This document shows positions 12,871-23,156 of a stretch of DNA of 64,000 bases, piece after piece. The position numbers and the translations under genes were made by a program. The notes below the pieces were generated by a model. The model searched no databases. It saw nothing but the letters and a program-made list of their open reading frames with translations, and was not told the DNA's origin. Location of the stretch: positions 3,013,650-3,077,649 of the forward strand of contig CM040104.1 of NCBI GenBank assembly GCA_022496805.1, given 5' to 3'. Positions within the stretch are counted from its first letter, which is position 1; each line of letters starts with the position of its first letter. Source of the stretch: Pohlia nutans. Lineage: Eukaryota > Streptophyta > Bryopsida > Bryales > Mniaceae.

Positions 12871-13759
12871 TTTGGTGTGCTATTGAACATAGGAAATGAT
12901 CTTATTTTGAAAAGTGATTAATTAAGAAAAATTACGACGTCAAATGGCATCAGCCTCTTCTAATAAGGAATTTTTGATTTGAGGTTGTTTATGCATAGTT
13001 ACATACACTATAGACAAATCTTAGAAAGATTTTGAAGCATGTGGATGAGTTGATAAAGATGTATTGTAATTACTCCCGAGATTACTCCTTCTGTCCCACA
13101 AAAGAACTATGATATGAGCTTAAATTTTGTCCCAAAATAAAACCATGATTTCAAATTGTAGTCATCCATCTGAAGCTTCACACGCTTGACAAGTGCTTCA
13201 TGGCATTGCAAACAATGTTAATAGCTTAATTCATAGGTTCTGATCATTTTGATCATGGATTTCGGCAGGATCCAAAGATTCAAACGTGACGTGACGATGT
13301 ATAAATTAATTAACTTTGAACACCAGTCATGTTTCATTGATTGTTTAATTGTCTGTAGACCTTGAGCAGTATATCTCCACAAGATTTTATGCTTTTAAAA
13401 TTATATGTCATCACGGATATATTGTGGAAATTTAAAAAATACAATTTCATGAAACTTATAAGAACCATCTATTGATTATATATTGATGATAAATTTAAGA
13501 ATTGTATACCATTGAAACCAGTCAAACCTCATGTATGGTGAGGATGTTCTGTCAAGTAAGGTCCTTAAACCTATAATTGAATCATACAAGACCTATTTCC
13601 TTTTCTTTTTATAAAACGGCGACAATTGAATTCAAAAATAAATTTTACAGATTGATCGTCAATAGTTTATCAATGCTGGTATGTTTTCAAGGAAGCGAAA
13701 AGAATTATTTGCTTGGACAACTAAGTTAGACCCCTTGAGTACAACTCTCTCACGAAGAG

Positions 13760-13999
13760 ATGAAGGCGACGGGGACAGCGGTAGGTCACGGTGTGATTGT
13801 CAGCCTTGCAGGAGGTACACTGCATGGGCGGATTATTGAGGAGGGCAATGTTTCTGTGGCAATTTCTTCCATCGTTCCGGGATCGGAGGGAGTCTGGCTG
13901 TATGAGGCAAACAACGACAATGAGCCTCCAATGGCCCGTTTAGGAGACGCACTGAACTCTATGACCAAGTGGCCACTAGAAGCAGTGAAGGCAGCGTGA
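13760..13999 (+). CDS. C-terminal transposon-protein fragment, DUF8039-like
   Basis: A 79-codon frame with good coding character ends at TGA 13997-13999. Residues 9-30 (HGVIVSLAGGTLHGRIIEEG) followed by NVSVAISSIVPGSEG, then LGDALNSMTKWPLEAV near the end, match the general pattern of the domain at the C-terminus of many plant CACTA-associated proteins: a beta-rich segment with HGR/GxV, a PG step, an LG-A box and a closing WP. I assign it to a DUF8039-like domain from remembered pattern only. The frame is open upstream to a TGA at 13736-13738, so the ATG at 13760 may lie inside an exon. It lies in the CACTA element on the same strand as exon 10856-10986 and is probably that gene's last exon. 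Confidence 0.5.
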   Translation: MKATGTAVGHGVIVSLAGGTLHGRIIEEGNVSVAISSIVPGSEGVWLYEANNDNEPPMARLGDALNSMTKWPLEAVKAA

Positions 14000-14319
14000 A
14001 TTGCACATCGTAAGATCCTGGCCATCAGCTTCTTTATGTATTGAGGAGTAGAAGCTGCTAACGCTAGATAGCGCCATTGTCTAGGACTTTATGTGAATGA
14101 TGGGCTATCCTTTGGGATACTCAGTTTCATTTAAAACCAAACTAAATTTCATTTATCGGCAGTATCTTTTGTTTCTCTTTCATTGCCTCCTTTTGTACTT
14201 GCGTAGCGAACTTCTAATTGAGTCATTCTCCCTTGCCGTGACTTCCTTGTCGTAATCGCAAATCACTACTAACAATAAAGCAAACCCAATGCCATGCCGA
14301 CACACGCATCACACAAAAC

Positions 14320-15160
14320 AACCAGAAACATGACTCTCAGTCACCCGTATGTGACTATGTAGTCATATACGGCAATATATATCAATAATAAGAAGACTAG
14401 TATTAGTCATGCAGTGACCGAAGTGTTGCCAGTTTTGTCACTACTGCTAGTCATATTCGGTTTGCATTGTAGCAAAAAGATGACTGGCAGTCATGAACAC
14501 ATGACTGGATCCAGTCACAGACGCCGTCGTCACATTCCAATTGCCTTGCCACGTTTGCCAAAAATATGACTAGACCGAGTCGTATTCCACGTCAGCACAA
14601 AATAAAACTCGTGGTCACAGTCCACGTGCATTGCCACGTCACCAGAATATAACTCAACAGAGTCACATTCCACGTCAACAACAAATATGACTGACAGTCA
14701 CATTCCACGTGGAGGAACCACGTCAGATAAAAATGACTAAATAGAGTTACATTACACGTCAGCTAAAAATATGACTGACAGTCATATTACACGTGGAGGT
14801 CGCCACGTCAGCAGAAATATGACTCAAAAGAGTGACATTCCACGTCAGCCTAAAATATGACTACACAGATATATGCCACGTCGGTTTTTTCCCTCTTCTG
14901 CCCGGGCAGGTCAATGAAAGTTGTGTACCCCAAGGCCGGTCAACCCTATCCGTCCAATGCTGACGTGGCACTTAGATTCCGCCTCTGTATACGCTGGGGA
15001 GAGTATTTATTTTTATGACTGGATGTCTGAAGCGACTCGTCGGTAATGACTAGGTCCTGTCATCCCGCGCGTCACATTCAGAAATCCCACTGCAGTCACA
15101 TTTTCCGATTTTATGACTCTGCGTAGTCATAAACGCTAGTCACAAAAAGGCCACTTTGTT
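14320..15160. repeat. right subterminal repeat array of the CACTA element
   Basis: About 840 bp of degenerate repeats alternate ATGACTGNCAGTCAT-type motifs with CCACGTCAGC/CCACGTGGA boxes. Between 14540 and 14890 the period is roughly 55-65 bp and about a dozen (C)ACGT cores occur. GACTG/CAGTC motifs match the left end; the ACGT boxes are confined to this end. The role in transposase binding is inferred. Confidence 0.8.
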
Positions 15161-15166
15161 GTAGTG

Positions 15167-15350
15167 TTATATGACTAAAACCCTTCGTATACAAATCTAT
15201 TTTATCCTAAGTATATGTTTAATGTAGGTATAGATCAATAATTTTAGCTCTAATTATGTTTATTGTATGTATACGTCATACAACAATGTTTGAATTAATA
15301 CCCCTTTTGTGCACTCACATATACTTGTACAAGTTCAGTGCGGTGCACCC
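15167..15350 (+). repeat. right part of the repeat split by the CACTA element
   Basis: Continues 8410-8524. It matches the reverse complement of 56813-56997, including GTATACAAATCTA and GTTTATTGTATGTATA. The TTA at 15167-15169 is the second copy of the target duplication. Confidence 0.8.
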
Positions 15351-15513
15351 CCCAGGTCTCACCTTATTTATTTTGTTTTAATAAACCCTTTATGGTGCAC
15401 TTTAGTGCACTATAATGGGTATATTAAAATAAAAGTAGTAAAAAGAGATGCAAAAACAATCATTTTTTATTTAAGTATTCATTCTTGTTTGTCATTAAAG
15501 ATCTTAGCCCCAA

Positions 15514-15545
15514 CATTTAGGCATTTAGGCATTTAGGCATTTAGG
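15514..15545. repeat. 8-bp microsatellite (CATTTAGG)4
   Basis: Four perfect head-to-tail copies of CATTTAGG. The unit resembles but is not the telomere heptamer. Confidence 0.9.
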
Positions 15546-15912
15546 GCGGTTTGTGACATTTGACTTAATTGTGGACTTGGAAATTTCTTATATATGATCT
15601 CCTAGTCTCGCACCTCTAAGATGCGATGCATACCTAGACGAATGTTGGCTATGTACTATTGAAGACATTTTTCAAAATCAAAGGCACCAAATTGGCCTCA
15701 TTGAAGGTGCACATGTCAGTGAAGTAATTGAATGTAATTAATGTCTAATCTATGGCCTCAACTAGGTGGGCAAGATGAGTCGGACAACGCGGTTTGGAAA
15801 TATCCCCCTCCGTCCTGGATATGGAGTCTTGAAGAGTACAAGAGCGCGATTTTAGTCATTTCAAGCATATGAGCACCCATCGAGTACATGGATTTGTAGT
15901 AAGGAAATTAAA

Positions 15913-16251
15913 GTCCATGAGTGTTATGAGAAAAAATTGGAAGCGGTGGAGATTTTATGCCTTATAGAGATGTACTTATTGTCTAGCATCTACGACATAC
16001 AATTTTACAACATTTGGCACTTAGTGGAGGAGGTAGAATTGCGTGGGTCAGTCTAGAGCCCCTAAATGTATTTTGTGGAGCGCTAGGTCAAGGGGCATAA
16101 AGATTTTGTGCAGCAAAAAGCTAGGCATGAAGGCTTTATGGCAGAAGGATATAATGTATTAGAAGCATTATGTCAGAGTATGCTTTGTCATATGAAAAAG
16201 GATCACCGTACTTATTTGCGGTTACGAAACACTCAAAAGTATGTGGAATAA
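15913..16251 (+). pseudogene. CACTA transposase remnant, DUF4218 region (Tnp2)
   Basis: In one frame the sequence reads EILCLIEMYLLSSIYDIQFY, then HLVEEVELRGSV, MYFVER, KGHKDFVQQKARHEGFMAEG and YNVLEALCQS. This follows the DUF4218 domain found after the catalytic part of plant Tnp2-type CACTA transposases, which has a HLVEE step, a GPV, a MYPFER box and a KARPEGSIAEGY box. Three in-frame stops (after the GSV step, in place of the RW of the family, and after VER) show it is dead. It lies outside both complete CACTA elements of the window (8525-15166 and 16899-18667), so it belongs to a third, degraded copy. No catalytic domain was found upstream. Confidence 0.8.
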
Positions 16252-16895
16252 AATTACCTAAATTGAGAGTAGAAAGGCCTAATAATTTAAAAAGGGTTTT
16301 CTATGAACAAGCTCACCGGTTTGTTCTACGTAACAAACAAGTGTTAGAAGAGTAGCGAGAAAAATATCATTAGAACATATCTGAGCTCTAAAAAGGGCTC
16401 TTAAGGATTGACAAGGAACTCCATTTTATTGATACAGGTTTAGCCTAGGTTAGTACCTCCGGATCCGTCTCTATCTTGTATGAAAGAATAGACTGGGAGA
16501 CAATGAGTCTTGGCGTTGAAGAATGGTTTTATATTCCTGAAGTATTGTTTTATATTTTAGGAGTCTGAGAGGCGGGTACTCTCATTTGATGTCATGCTCA
16601 TCACTGAGGGTTGATGGAAACTATTTTTTATTTGTGAGGAAAAACATTAAAAACTTTGACTCTTTGTAACCAGCTTTGCACCCGACCGTTGTTCCTTTTG
16701 TAGTGGTTTAATAAAGTGATCACTAATATCAAAAAATTAAAAATCCCCGTTGTTCAAATTCCGAGAGTATGTTGAGGCTCAGCCTAAATGGTCATTCAGT
16801 TGGGACACCATTATATCCAAATAAAATAAGCCTTTATAAGCATCTCTCAGGGAGTACTTTGTCAGACTGAAGCAAGTAAAAAATAGTAAAACTCA
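16252..16895. other. intergenic DNA, no gene seen
   Basis: The frame at 16170-16355 overlaps the pseudogene in another phase and continues a little beyond it without recognisable domain. Otherwise nothing is supported. Confidence 0.4.
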
Positions 16896-17149
16896 TAGCA
16901 CTACTAGAAAATATGTGTCCATAACAACAAAAAATCAACAGAGAATGGTTGATAGTTGGAGTTGATTTGGACAAGTTGATCTGGACATTTTTCAACAGAG
17001 ATATGTTGTTTGATTCTTGTTGTTCTGGTCCAAAAAATTCAATTACTCAAAAATAATAATTCTACTACCCGAATTAAAAATTTTAGCTTTGCTGAAAACA
17101 AAATTTGTGCTGCCCGACCTAAAAATTGCAGCCTCCTAGACAATAATTT

Positions 17150-17300
17150 TCCGGCTGCCCGGGAAAATTTTCCTGCTGCCCAGGGGAAAATTCCTGCTGC
17201 CCGGGGAAAAATTCCTGCTGTCCGGGGGAAAATTCCTGTTGCCCGGGGGAAAATTCCTGCTGCCCGGGGAAAAAATTCCTGCTGCCCGGACTGTAATTTT
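17150..17300. repeat. GC-rich minisatellite of about 20-21 bp
   Basis: Six or seven imperfect head-to-tail copies of a unit close to CCTGCTGCCCGGGGAAAATT. Because the unit is close to a multiple of three it gives repetitive frames on both strands (GKIPAAR-like and QEFSPGQ-like); I do not regard these as genes. Confidence 0.85.
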
Positions 17301-17385
17301 CAGCTGACCGGACCACAGTCTCCAACTGCGCAGACCATAGTTTCGGGCTGCCCGGACCACAATACCCCACAACACCTCCCTCCAT

Positions 17386-17445
17386 CCGGATTTGAACCCG
17401 AGACCTCCTACATGGTAACCAAGAGATCTTACCAACTCACCAATG
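17386..17445 (-). repeat. tRNA-like segment with A and B boxes (SINE head-like)
   Basis: On the minus strand TTGGTGAGTTGGTAAG resembles the internal pol III A box and GGGTTCAAATCC is a perfect B box, spaced about 35 bp apart. The folding of a complete tRNA is not supported, so this looks like a tRNA-derived SINE head or decayed tRNA captured inside the CACTA element. Confidence 0.5.
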
Positions 17446-18670
17446 GTAAGTTACTTTGTGCTTCAACGGTTTACTTATTGTTACTTATAAATGCCGACAT
17501 CAAAAATTTGGACTTTTGACAATTTTAGTGAACTTTGAAGGCTTGTTTCTCCTCCATACGGAGTCCGATTTTAATAAAAATTGTTGGAAAAGTTGCGTTC
17601 TAAAGTCTAGTATTAGTGGTAAAAATTTCACTTTGATCCAATATGTTGTGAAGCTTCTACATACATTTTAGTAGAAGGGGGTTCAACTAAAAAATAATTT
17701 TTATCTTTGATACCCAAAAAAATATGTTTTTAGAAATTCTTGAATTTTTTTATAGATATAGATAATAACCTGCCTAGTCCACTACAAAGAAAATTTTGAA
17801 AAAAAAAAAGTTTTTGACATCGTTAAAAATATCCAAAGTCTGCTATGGAAAAAAAAACAGCTCACAGCCATTAAAATTTCGTCGACAAAAAGATATTTTT
17901 GGAATTTTTTGAAACTTTTTGTAGGTATAGAAAAAAGCCTGCCTGATCTAATGAAAAAAAAAATTTGAAAAAAAAAAGTTTTTGACTTCGCTAAAAATAT
18001 GCAAAGTTTGATGTGGAAAAAAAACCGCTCCCAGCCATCAAAATTTCGTTCAAAAAAAAATATTTTTGGAATTTTTTGAAACTTTTAGTAACTATACAGA
18101 AAAGTCTGCCAGATCCACTCCCAAAAAAAATTTGACAAAAACATTTTTATTTTTTATTTCTTTTGTAATTAAAATTAATTTTAATTTTTTATAAATTTTT
18201 AATAAAATAATATTATTAATTATTACAGAAATGTTTAAAAAGTGTTTTTATAATGTTTAAAAATTATTTTAAAAATTATTTATTTTTATTTTATTTTATT
18301 TTATATTAAGAATATATTAAAAAATTATTTTAAAAATTATTAAAAAATTATTATCCAACTTGATGTGGCCAAAATGCTGCCACATATCCACGTGAGATTT
18401 CAATTTTTATTTTATATTTTATATATTTTTTTTTAAATTATTCAATTTTTTTTAATATATATATTTTTTATTAATTTATGTGCATGAGAACTCACAGTTT
18501 TGATGAGGCTTCAGATTTCCTTTAATGTTATAGAAAGTTAAAAATTTGTAAAAATGGCACTTATAGTGCACAGACCAACAGAAATCAGTGAAAAAGGCAC
18601 TTACAGTGCACGGACCAACAGAAATGAGTTGATTTTCTGTTGTTTTGGTCGTGATTTTCTAGTAGTGTAG

Positions 18671-19420
18671 TAATATGAATAAAAAATTGCAAAGCTTTGA
18701 GCACAGACATGATTGCCTTTGTCATCTGTTCAATGGGAATTGTCTTCCTTACAAACTCCAACATCACATTCTAGAGGGGGCGTAGGCTATTAGCCTTTGT
18801 CATAGCATCAAAAAGTACCACATTTTAATTCAAAAGACCTCCACTACCCCTTTCTTTGGAAGGCCTCTTTAGAGCTCATAAATCCTCTAATGAGTTCTGA
18901 GGTCCAAATCTCATTGGGCTTGTCCATCTTCAGGTCGTAGTTACCAACGACTGTTCAAAGAGCAATCACTAGTGACAAGGTGGTTCCACGTAGGATAGAA
19001 GGCATTGCTGAGGGTTCAAGTGAAAGGGCTCTTTATTATCCCTTTTGTTGGGCCTTTTGCTGACACTTCAAGATTCTGCCTAGAGACCAACGCAAGGTGA
19101 TCACTTTTGACTGTGGCGTCTTCTAATTTTTGAAGAGGGTGAACAAAAATTCTAGTACATGGGTTTGCTAGATTGCATTGTAAAATTGCAGTATGTCTCT
19201 TTCACATAGATCTTGTTTCAAGTTAAATCGTGTACATGAGCGTTCTTTAAAGAAGGCGAGGGAAAACATTTGCAGAGGACAAATGTGACCATCTTCACAT
19301 CAAAACGTTGAGGCCAATTCCAGATTCTAAGAAAACAAATGAGCCTTTTGTTTATCCAAGAGAGGTTGAACATATATTCTTTGTGGAAGGTATGTTAAAG
19401 CAAGGTTGAAAATTAGTAGT
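18671..19420. other. intergenic DNA, no gene seen
   Basis: No coding frame, RNA gene or element ends could be supported. Confidence 0.4.
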
Positions 19421-19424
19421 GCAT

Positions 19425-19654
19425 GGGAATGACTTGATATGGGTACCACTTTTACGTGTCTCACATAGTGTGACTTATGTCTAACTCTTTTATGTGTGCG
19501 AAAAATTCTGTCTTTAACACCATGTATATAGTTGCAGCCATGGTGTCTGTAACACCCTATAATTTTTGCAATTTTCCAATAATTTTTTCGTAAAAAGATA
19601 TTTCTCGAAAATCACACTACTTTTGGAAGGGGTACCTATATCAAGCCATCACCC
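19425..19654. mobile_element. 230-bp MITE, copy 1 (GGGAATGACTTGATATGG family)
   Basis: Inverted ends read GGGAATGACTTGATATGG and, reversed, GGGTGATGGCTTGATATAGG. GCAT directly flanks both sides (19421-19424 and 19655-19658), suggesting a 4-bp target duplication. Copies 2 and 3 are at 29709-29987 and 31087-31321. No coding content, although a frame starting inside it runs into the neighbouring coding remnant. Confidence 0.8.
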
Positions 19655-19658
19655 GCAT

Positions 19659-20043
19659 GCTCAATTGTTAGTAAAGCGCGTGATCTATAAACAGATAGAG
19701 GATAATTGTAAGGGATCGGAGGTCAAAGAGGAAGAATTAGAACCTTCTTTGGGATCACATGTCATCCAAAATTTACTCGCATCGACCTCAAAAAAGGGAG
19801 ATCATGGCAATTTGCAGCTCGAACTACGTGTTTTGTTTGACGACAAAGAAGGTGCCAAAGGCCAACCTGACAAGGACATGGTAGAGTCGTCAAAGTTCAA
19901 TCCTGGAGAAGGATACTCACCATCTCATCGGCGTATTGTGGTAGAGCATCTTTTGGAAGAAGCGGAGTTGGAAGAGTTATAGGGTGACGCAGATGGCAAC
20001 TCTGATGGTGATGGCGAGAACACATCTTTGGAGGAGCAATAAT
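19659..20043 (+). pseudogene. unidentified acidic coding remnant
   Basis: Right of the MITE a frame of about 107 codons reads through a lysine/glutamate-rich stretch (QIEDNCKGSEVKEEELEP), then HVIQNLLASTSKKGDHG and RRIVVEHLLEEAELEEL, to a TAG at 19980-19982. The same frame continues after the TAG with GDADGNSDGDGENTSLEEQ to TAA, which looks like the natural acidic C-terminus, so the TAG is probably a disabling mutation. The N-terminal part of the apparent frame (from 19566) is MITE sequence. I do not recognise the family. Confidence 0.4.
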
Positions 20044-20708
20044 TTATTGGGTGAGTTTTCTAAATCCTAAATTATACTCTTGTTTTACTTTACGCCCTTC
20101 CAATTTTCAAATTTTCAGAAGCTGTAGGTGGAAAGTGGTAGGAGAACTTTGGTGCTAACCGTTAAACCCAATGTTTGGCTTGAATTATGGCGCAATACTT
20201 TGATTTTTTTCCCCAATCAAAAGCAGATTGACATTCTCTAATTTTAGAAGAGCGTGCTCTCGCCAAAGAAATTTCCCAACTACACATCTTTCCCACTAGT
20301 GCTATATTGCAAAATACGTTAGAGCGTTCTTTTAGTTTTGTTCTATTGTGCTAAAATTTTCTCTAGAATCGCTTGTTTTCAATTGCAGCTGTTTTAGGTT
20401 GCTTCGATTTAGTCTAGATTTGGGTCACTCTGATTTACGCCAAATTTTGACGCCTCCAATTTGCGATACTAAACTGGATTTATCAAAATTGCTTTTTCTT
20501 TGTTCTTCATTCTACAGCAGTTTGTGGATTTGTGCAACGACAAACTTTGGCTCCTGGGCAATGAGAATCTACCCTCTTTTTCTTTTACTTTGAATCTTGT
20601 GCTTTTGATTCTACAAGTTACATTTGGCAAAAGCCCTGCTCTTTGTTGTCGTTGATTTCTGTCCAATTCGTTTTCCATAGTTTCATTCTATATTATTGCC
20701 TCTTGTAG

Positions 20709-20804
20709 GGTGTCTACTGGGATTTGGCAAATCGGTATGTGCTTACTTGCCCTGACTTCGCTCATAAATACCAACAGGAGGAAGATGAATGGTTTAGCAT
20801 ATAG
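20709..20804 (+). pseudogene. short coding-like remnant after an AG acceptor
   Basis: Following TCTTGTAG at 20701-20708 a frame reads VYWDLANRYVLTCPDFAHKY, then QQEEDEWFSI and a stop at 20802-20804. The composition is protein-like, and a further stretch to about 20930 has similar character in another phase. It may be a later exon of the remnant at 19659-20043, but this is a guess from proximity and strand. Confidence 0.3.
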
Positions 20805-21233
20805 AGGAGGGTGAATTGGGAATTAGTAATGAACAAATATGGTCGGTGGATGGAGTTACCTTTGATTTTGAATGCAAAGCCAAACATGTTGAAGCATATG
20901 TCTATGATACGAGCTACGATGTTGTAGGTGCGAAGTCATAGCAAAGACTAGAAGAAACAGTTAGATTAGAAGAAACAGTTAGATTTGTTAAATGTTTGCC
21001 AATTACAAAAGTTTTGAGGCCTCCAAAGGGCTGCGAGTTTGGCCAAAAATGCCATGTAAAAAATTCAAAAAATAAGAAAATAAGAAAAAATATATAAATT
21101 GAATAAATAAATATTAAAACATATTAAAAAACCAAATCCTACATGGCCAAATTTTAGTCACGTCATATCTGGATTTATTAATATTTTAATGTTTTTAAGT
21201 AATATCTTTTAAAAATAATAATTTAATAATTGT

Positions 21234-22090
21234 TTAACCCTTAAGTGCCGAGGCGACCTAAAAGTGGTCGTTCCAAAAATAGAAAGTGTTGTAAAATAAG
21301 CTAGGAGTGTCCAAATTGAGTGCTTTTTGGGCCTAATCTATTTAGAATCAAATTTCCTATATGAATATGTCATTGGATCACTAAAAATTTGTTCACAAAA
21401 ATTCAGAAAAAATAAAGAACGTTGGGTGGTGTAGATGTTGGAACAATCTACAAAAGTGTCAAATTTGTAAATGTGTGAAAAAATGCATGATAAAGTATAT
21501 ATTCTGTATGGACGTACAAAGATAGATTATAAATTATGAATTTTAAATCAAATCTATGCAAATGGGTTCCTAAAATTCATCATATACAATTATATATATA
21601 ATATCTAACTAATAAACTTCTGAAATTAAAAAAAATACAAAATTAATTATTTATCTTTGATTTTTGGTATGATTGGCTAAAAGCACAAGGTTAATAAGAT
21701 GCTTAAATACCCATTGGGATTTGTTTCATTTAAACTATTAATTCTATATTATTCTTACGTAGTGTCGTTTAAATTGACATTTAGACAAATTATAAACTCT
21801 AAATCTTGGCAACTTCTATCCATGTGATGAAATTTTTTACTTTTAAGTAATAATAATTTAATTCAACATAAAATATTGAATAATGTATTTTTTATGAATA
21901 TTCAAAGTTTTTCTTTTAAAATTTATTTATAAAAAATCTAAATGGTTTTGATGATATTCAACCATATAGATGAAATTTAGAGATTACACATTACAACTTT
22001 CATATTTTACAAACTTCAAAAAATTCATATATAACACATATTATAACACATTTAGTTTGTAGCAAAAACCCTCATGAACTTAAGGATTAA
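21234..22090. mobile_element. TTAA-flanked MITE, diverged subfamily B
   Basis: TTAA at 21234-21237 and 22087-22090. The left end CCCTTAAGTGCCGAGGCGACC parallels the subfamily B left end, and the right end has the family's TTATAACACAT box. The right terminal repeat is degraded. The left end contains an extra TTAA one base pair inside (CCCTTAA). Confidence 0.6.
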
Positions 22091-22969
22091 TTATAAATTT
22101 TTAACATCTTTAATACTTTTTTATTTTTATTTTTATTTTTATTTTTATTGCCCGGATTTCCTCTTCTTTTTATATTCATTTATGTGCATGCGTGTGCTAG
22201 TACAACTCGCGGCTCTTTGGAGGCCTCAGAATCTTTCTAATGGTTTGAATTTTTTTATACTTAGCTCCTCTATTATCTAAGTGGAAAGGTGATTATTTTT
22301 GGAAGTACACATGTATTGTAGAACCCCGGCTTGAGTACATACTTCTCTCAAACTGGCGTTGCCCTTTTGTAGAATCTAGAATCCTTTGTTCTGATAGGTG
22401 GAAAATGATTAGAGGAGTCCATGTTGTAGATGTGTGATGTAAAACACATTTTTGTGCTCAAGAAATTTTGTAATACCAAGTTCATTTCACTACCAATTGA
22501 TAAGAAATTACCAAAATAATTGATAAGAAATTACCAAACTGGTGATGTATGTGTTTATTGGCAGTATATCAACGTCAATATTGGTACAGATTTCTATACA
22601 ATATCGATGTAAGTTTATTACAACAAAAGTTTTAAAGTTAAATATAGTTTATTTCAACGAAAGTGACAGCATTGTTTCATGGGAAGGTTAAACGTGATTT
22701 CATTATCCTTTAGTTGGCATCGATTGTACTAAACAACCTTTTGCATTCCTCAACCTCAAACGTTGTTTATTTTGAGTAAACGTAATTATATTGATGTTGT
22801 TTCATAGTAGGAATTTTAGTTGTGTTAGAGCAAACTTAAGAGCAAAGTTCTCCCTAGTATAAAGTAACATTATAGGTTCAACATGAGAGCTAGAGGCACT
22901 TGTGAGGAAAAGAGCTGAGACAAAAACATCGAGGATACAATGGAGCACATCAAAGAATTAGAACTTTGA
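22091..22969. other. intergenic DNA, no gene seen
   Basis: AT-rich DNA with (TTTTTA)n-like low complexity near 22110-22150. Nothing else supported. Confidence 0.4.
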
Positions 22970-23156
22970 CATCGCACAAGATGCCACTATAAAGGAAGCA
23001 CAATATGTACTCCCAATTTTGGAGGTCTGTCAAGTCAATAGTAAAGAGCCAAGTGAAGAGCAAGTAATGAAGCGAACACCCTACAAACCTTCTACACAAG
23101 GTAAATCCCAGTTGCCTTACAAGTATATGGATTTAATTTGTATACACGAGAATTAG
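22970..23156 (+). pseudogene. unidentified coding remnant
   Basis: A frame reads DIAQDATIKEAQYVLPILEV, then NSKEPSEEQVMKRTPYKPST and QGKSQLPYKYMDLICIHEN to a stop. Beyond it, up to about 23500, coding-like words appear in changing phases (for example GEYRFSYDATG), suggesting a frameshifted gene. I do not recognise the protein; a transposon origin is likely from the surroundings only. Confidence 0.35.

Larger units (their letters stand above)
8525..15166. mobile_element. CACTA (En/Spm) DNA transposon, 6.6 kb
   Basis: The element begins CACTACAACAGATTGGG and ends in the reverse complement of CACTACAACAAAGTGG, the hallmark CACTA terminus. It is flanked by a TTA duplication at 8522-8524 and 15167-15169, as expected for the 3-bp duplications of this superfamily. 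Both ends carry arrays of subterminal GACTGNNAGTCAT-type motifs in both orientations, the usual transposase-binding arrangement. A paralogous empty site with a single TTA survives at 56995-56997 (minus orientation). Inside are a short first exon (10856-10986), a C-terminal coding fragment (13760-13999), a Stowaway MITE, a TTAA-flanked MITE, a fold-back MITE and microsatellites. I find no intact transposase, so the element is probably non-autonomous and old enough to have collected insertions. Confidence 0.92.
16899..18667. mobile_element. non-autonomous CACTA element, 1.77 kb
   Basis: It starts CACTACTAGAAAATATG and ends in the complement of CACTACTAGAAAATCACG, flanked by TAG duplications at 16896-16898 and 18668-18670. 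Subterminal repeats near the ends contain CAACAGA in both orientations (left AATCAACAGAGAATGG, right GGACCAACAGAAATGAG). The interior holds a CCCGGGG-rich minisatellite, a tRNA-like segment and AT-rich filler with near-duplicate blocks at 17760-18130, but no transposase gene. Confidence 0.9.

Noticed and set aside
13081..13150. Stowaway-like end TACTCCTTCTGTCCCAC
   Set aside because: No matching right end with TA was found; at most a truncated relic.
17010..17519. 169-codon frame with repeated RGKIPAA-like units
   Set aside because: A minisatellite with near multiple-of-three period inside a non-autonomous CACTA element; equally long repetitive frames exist on the opposite strand.
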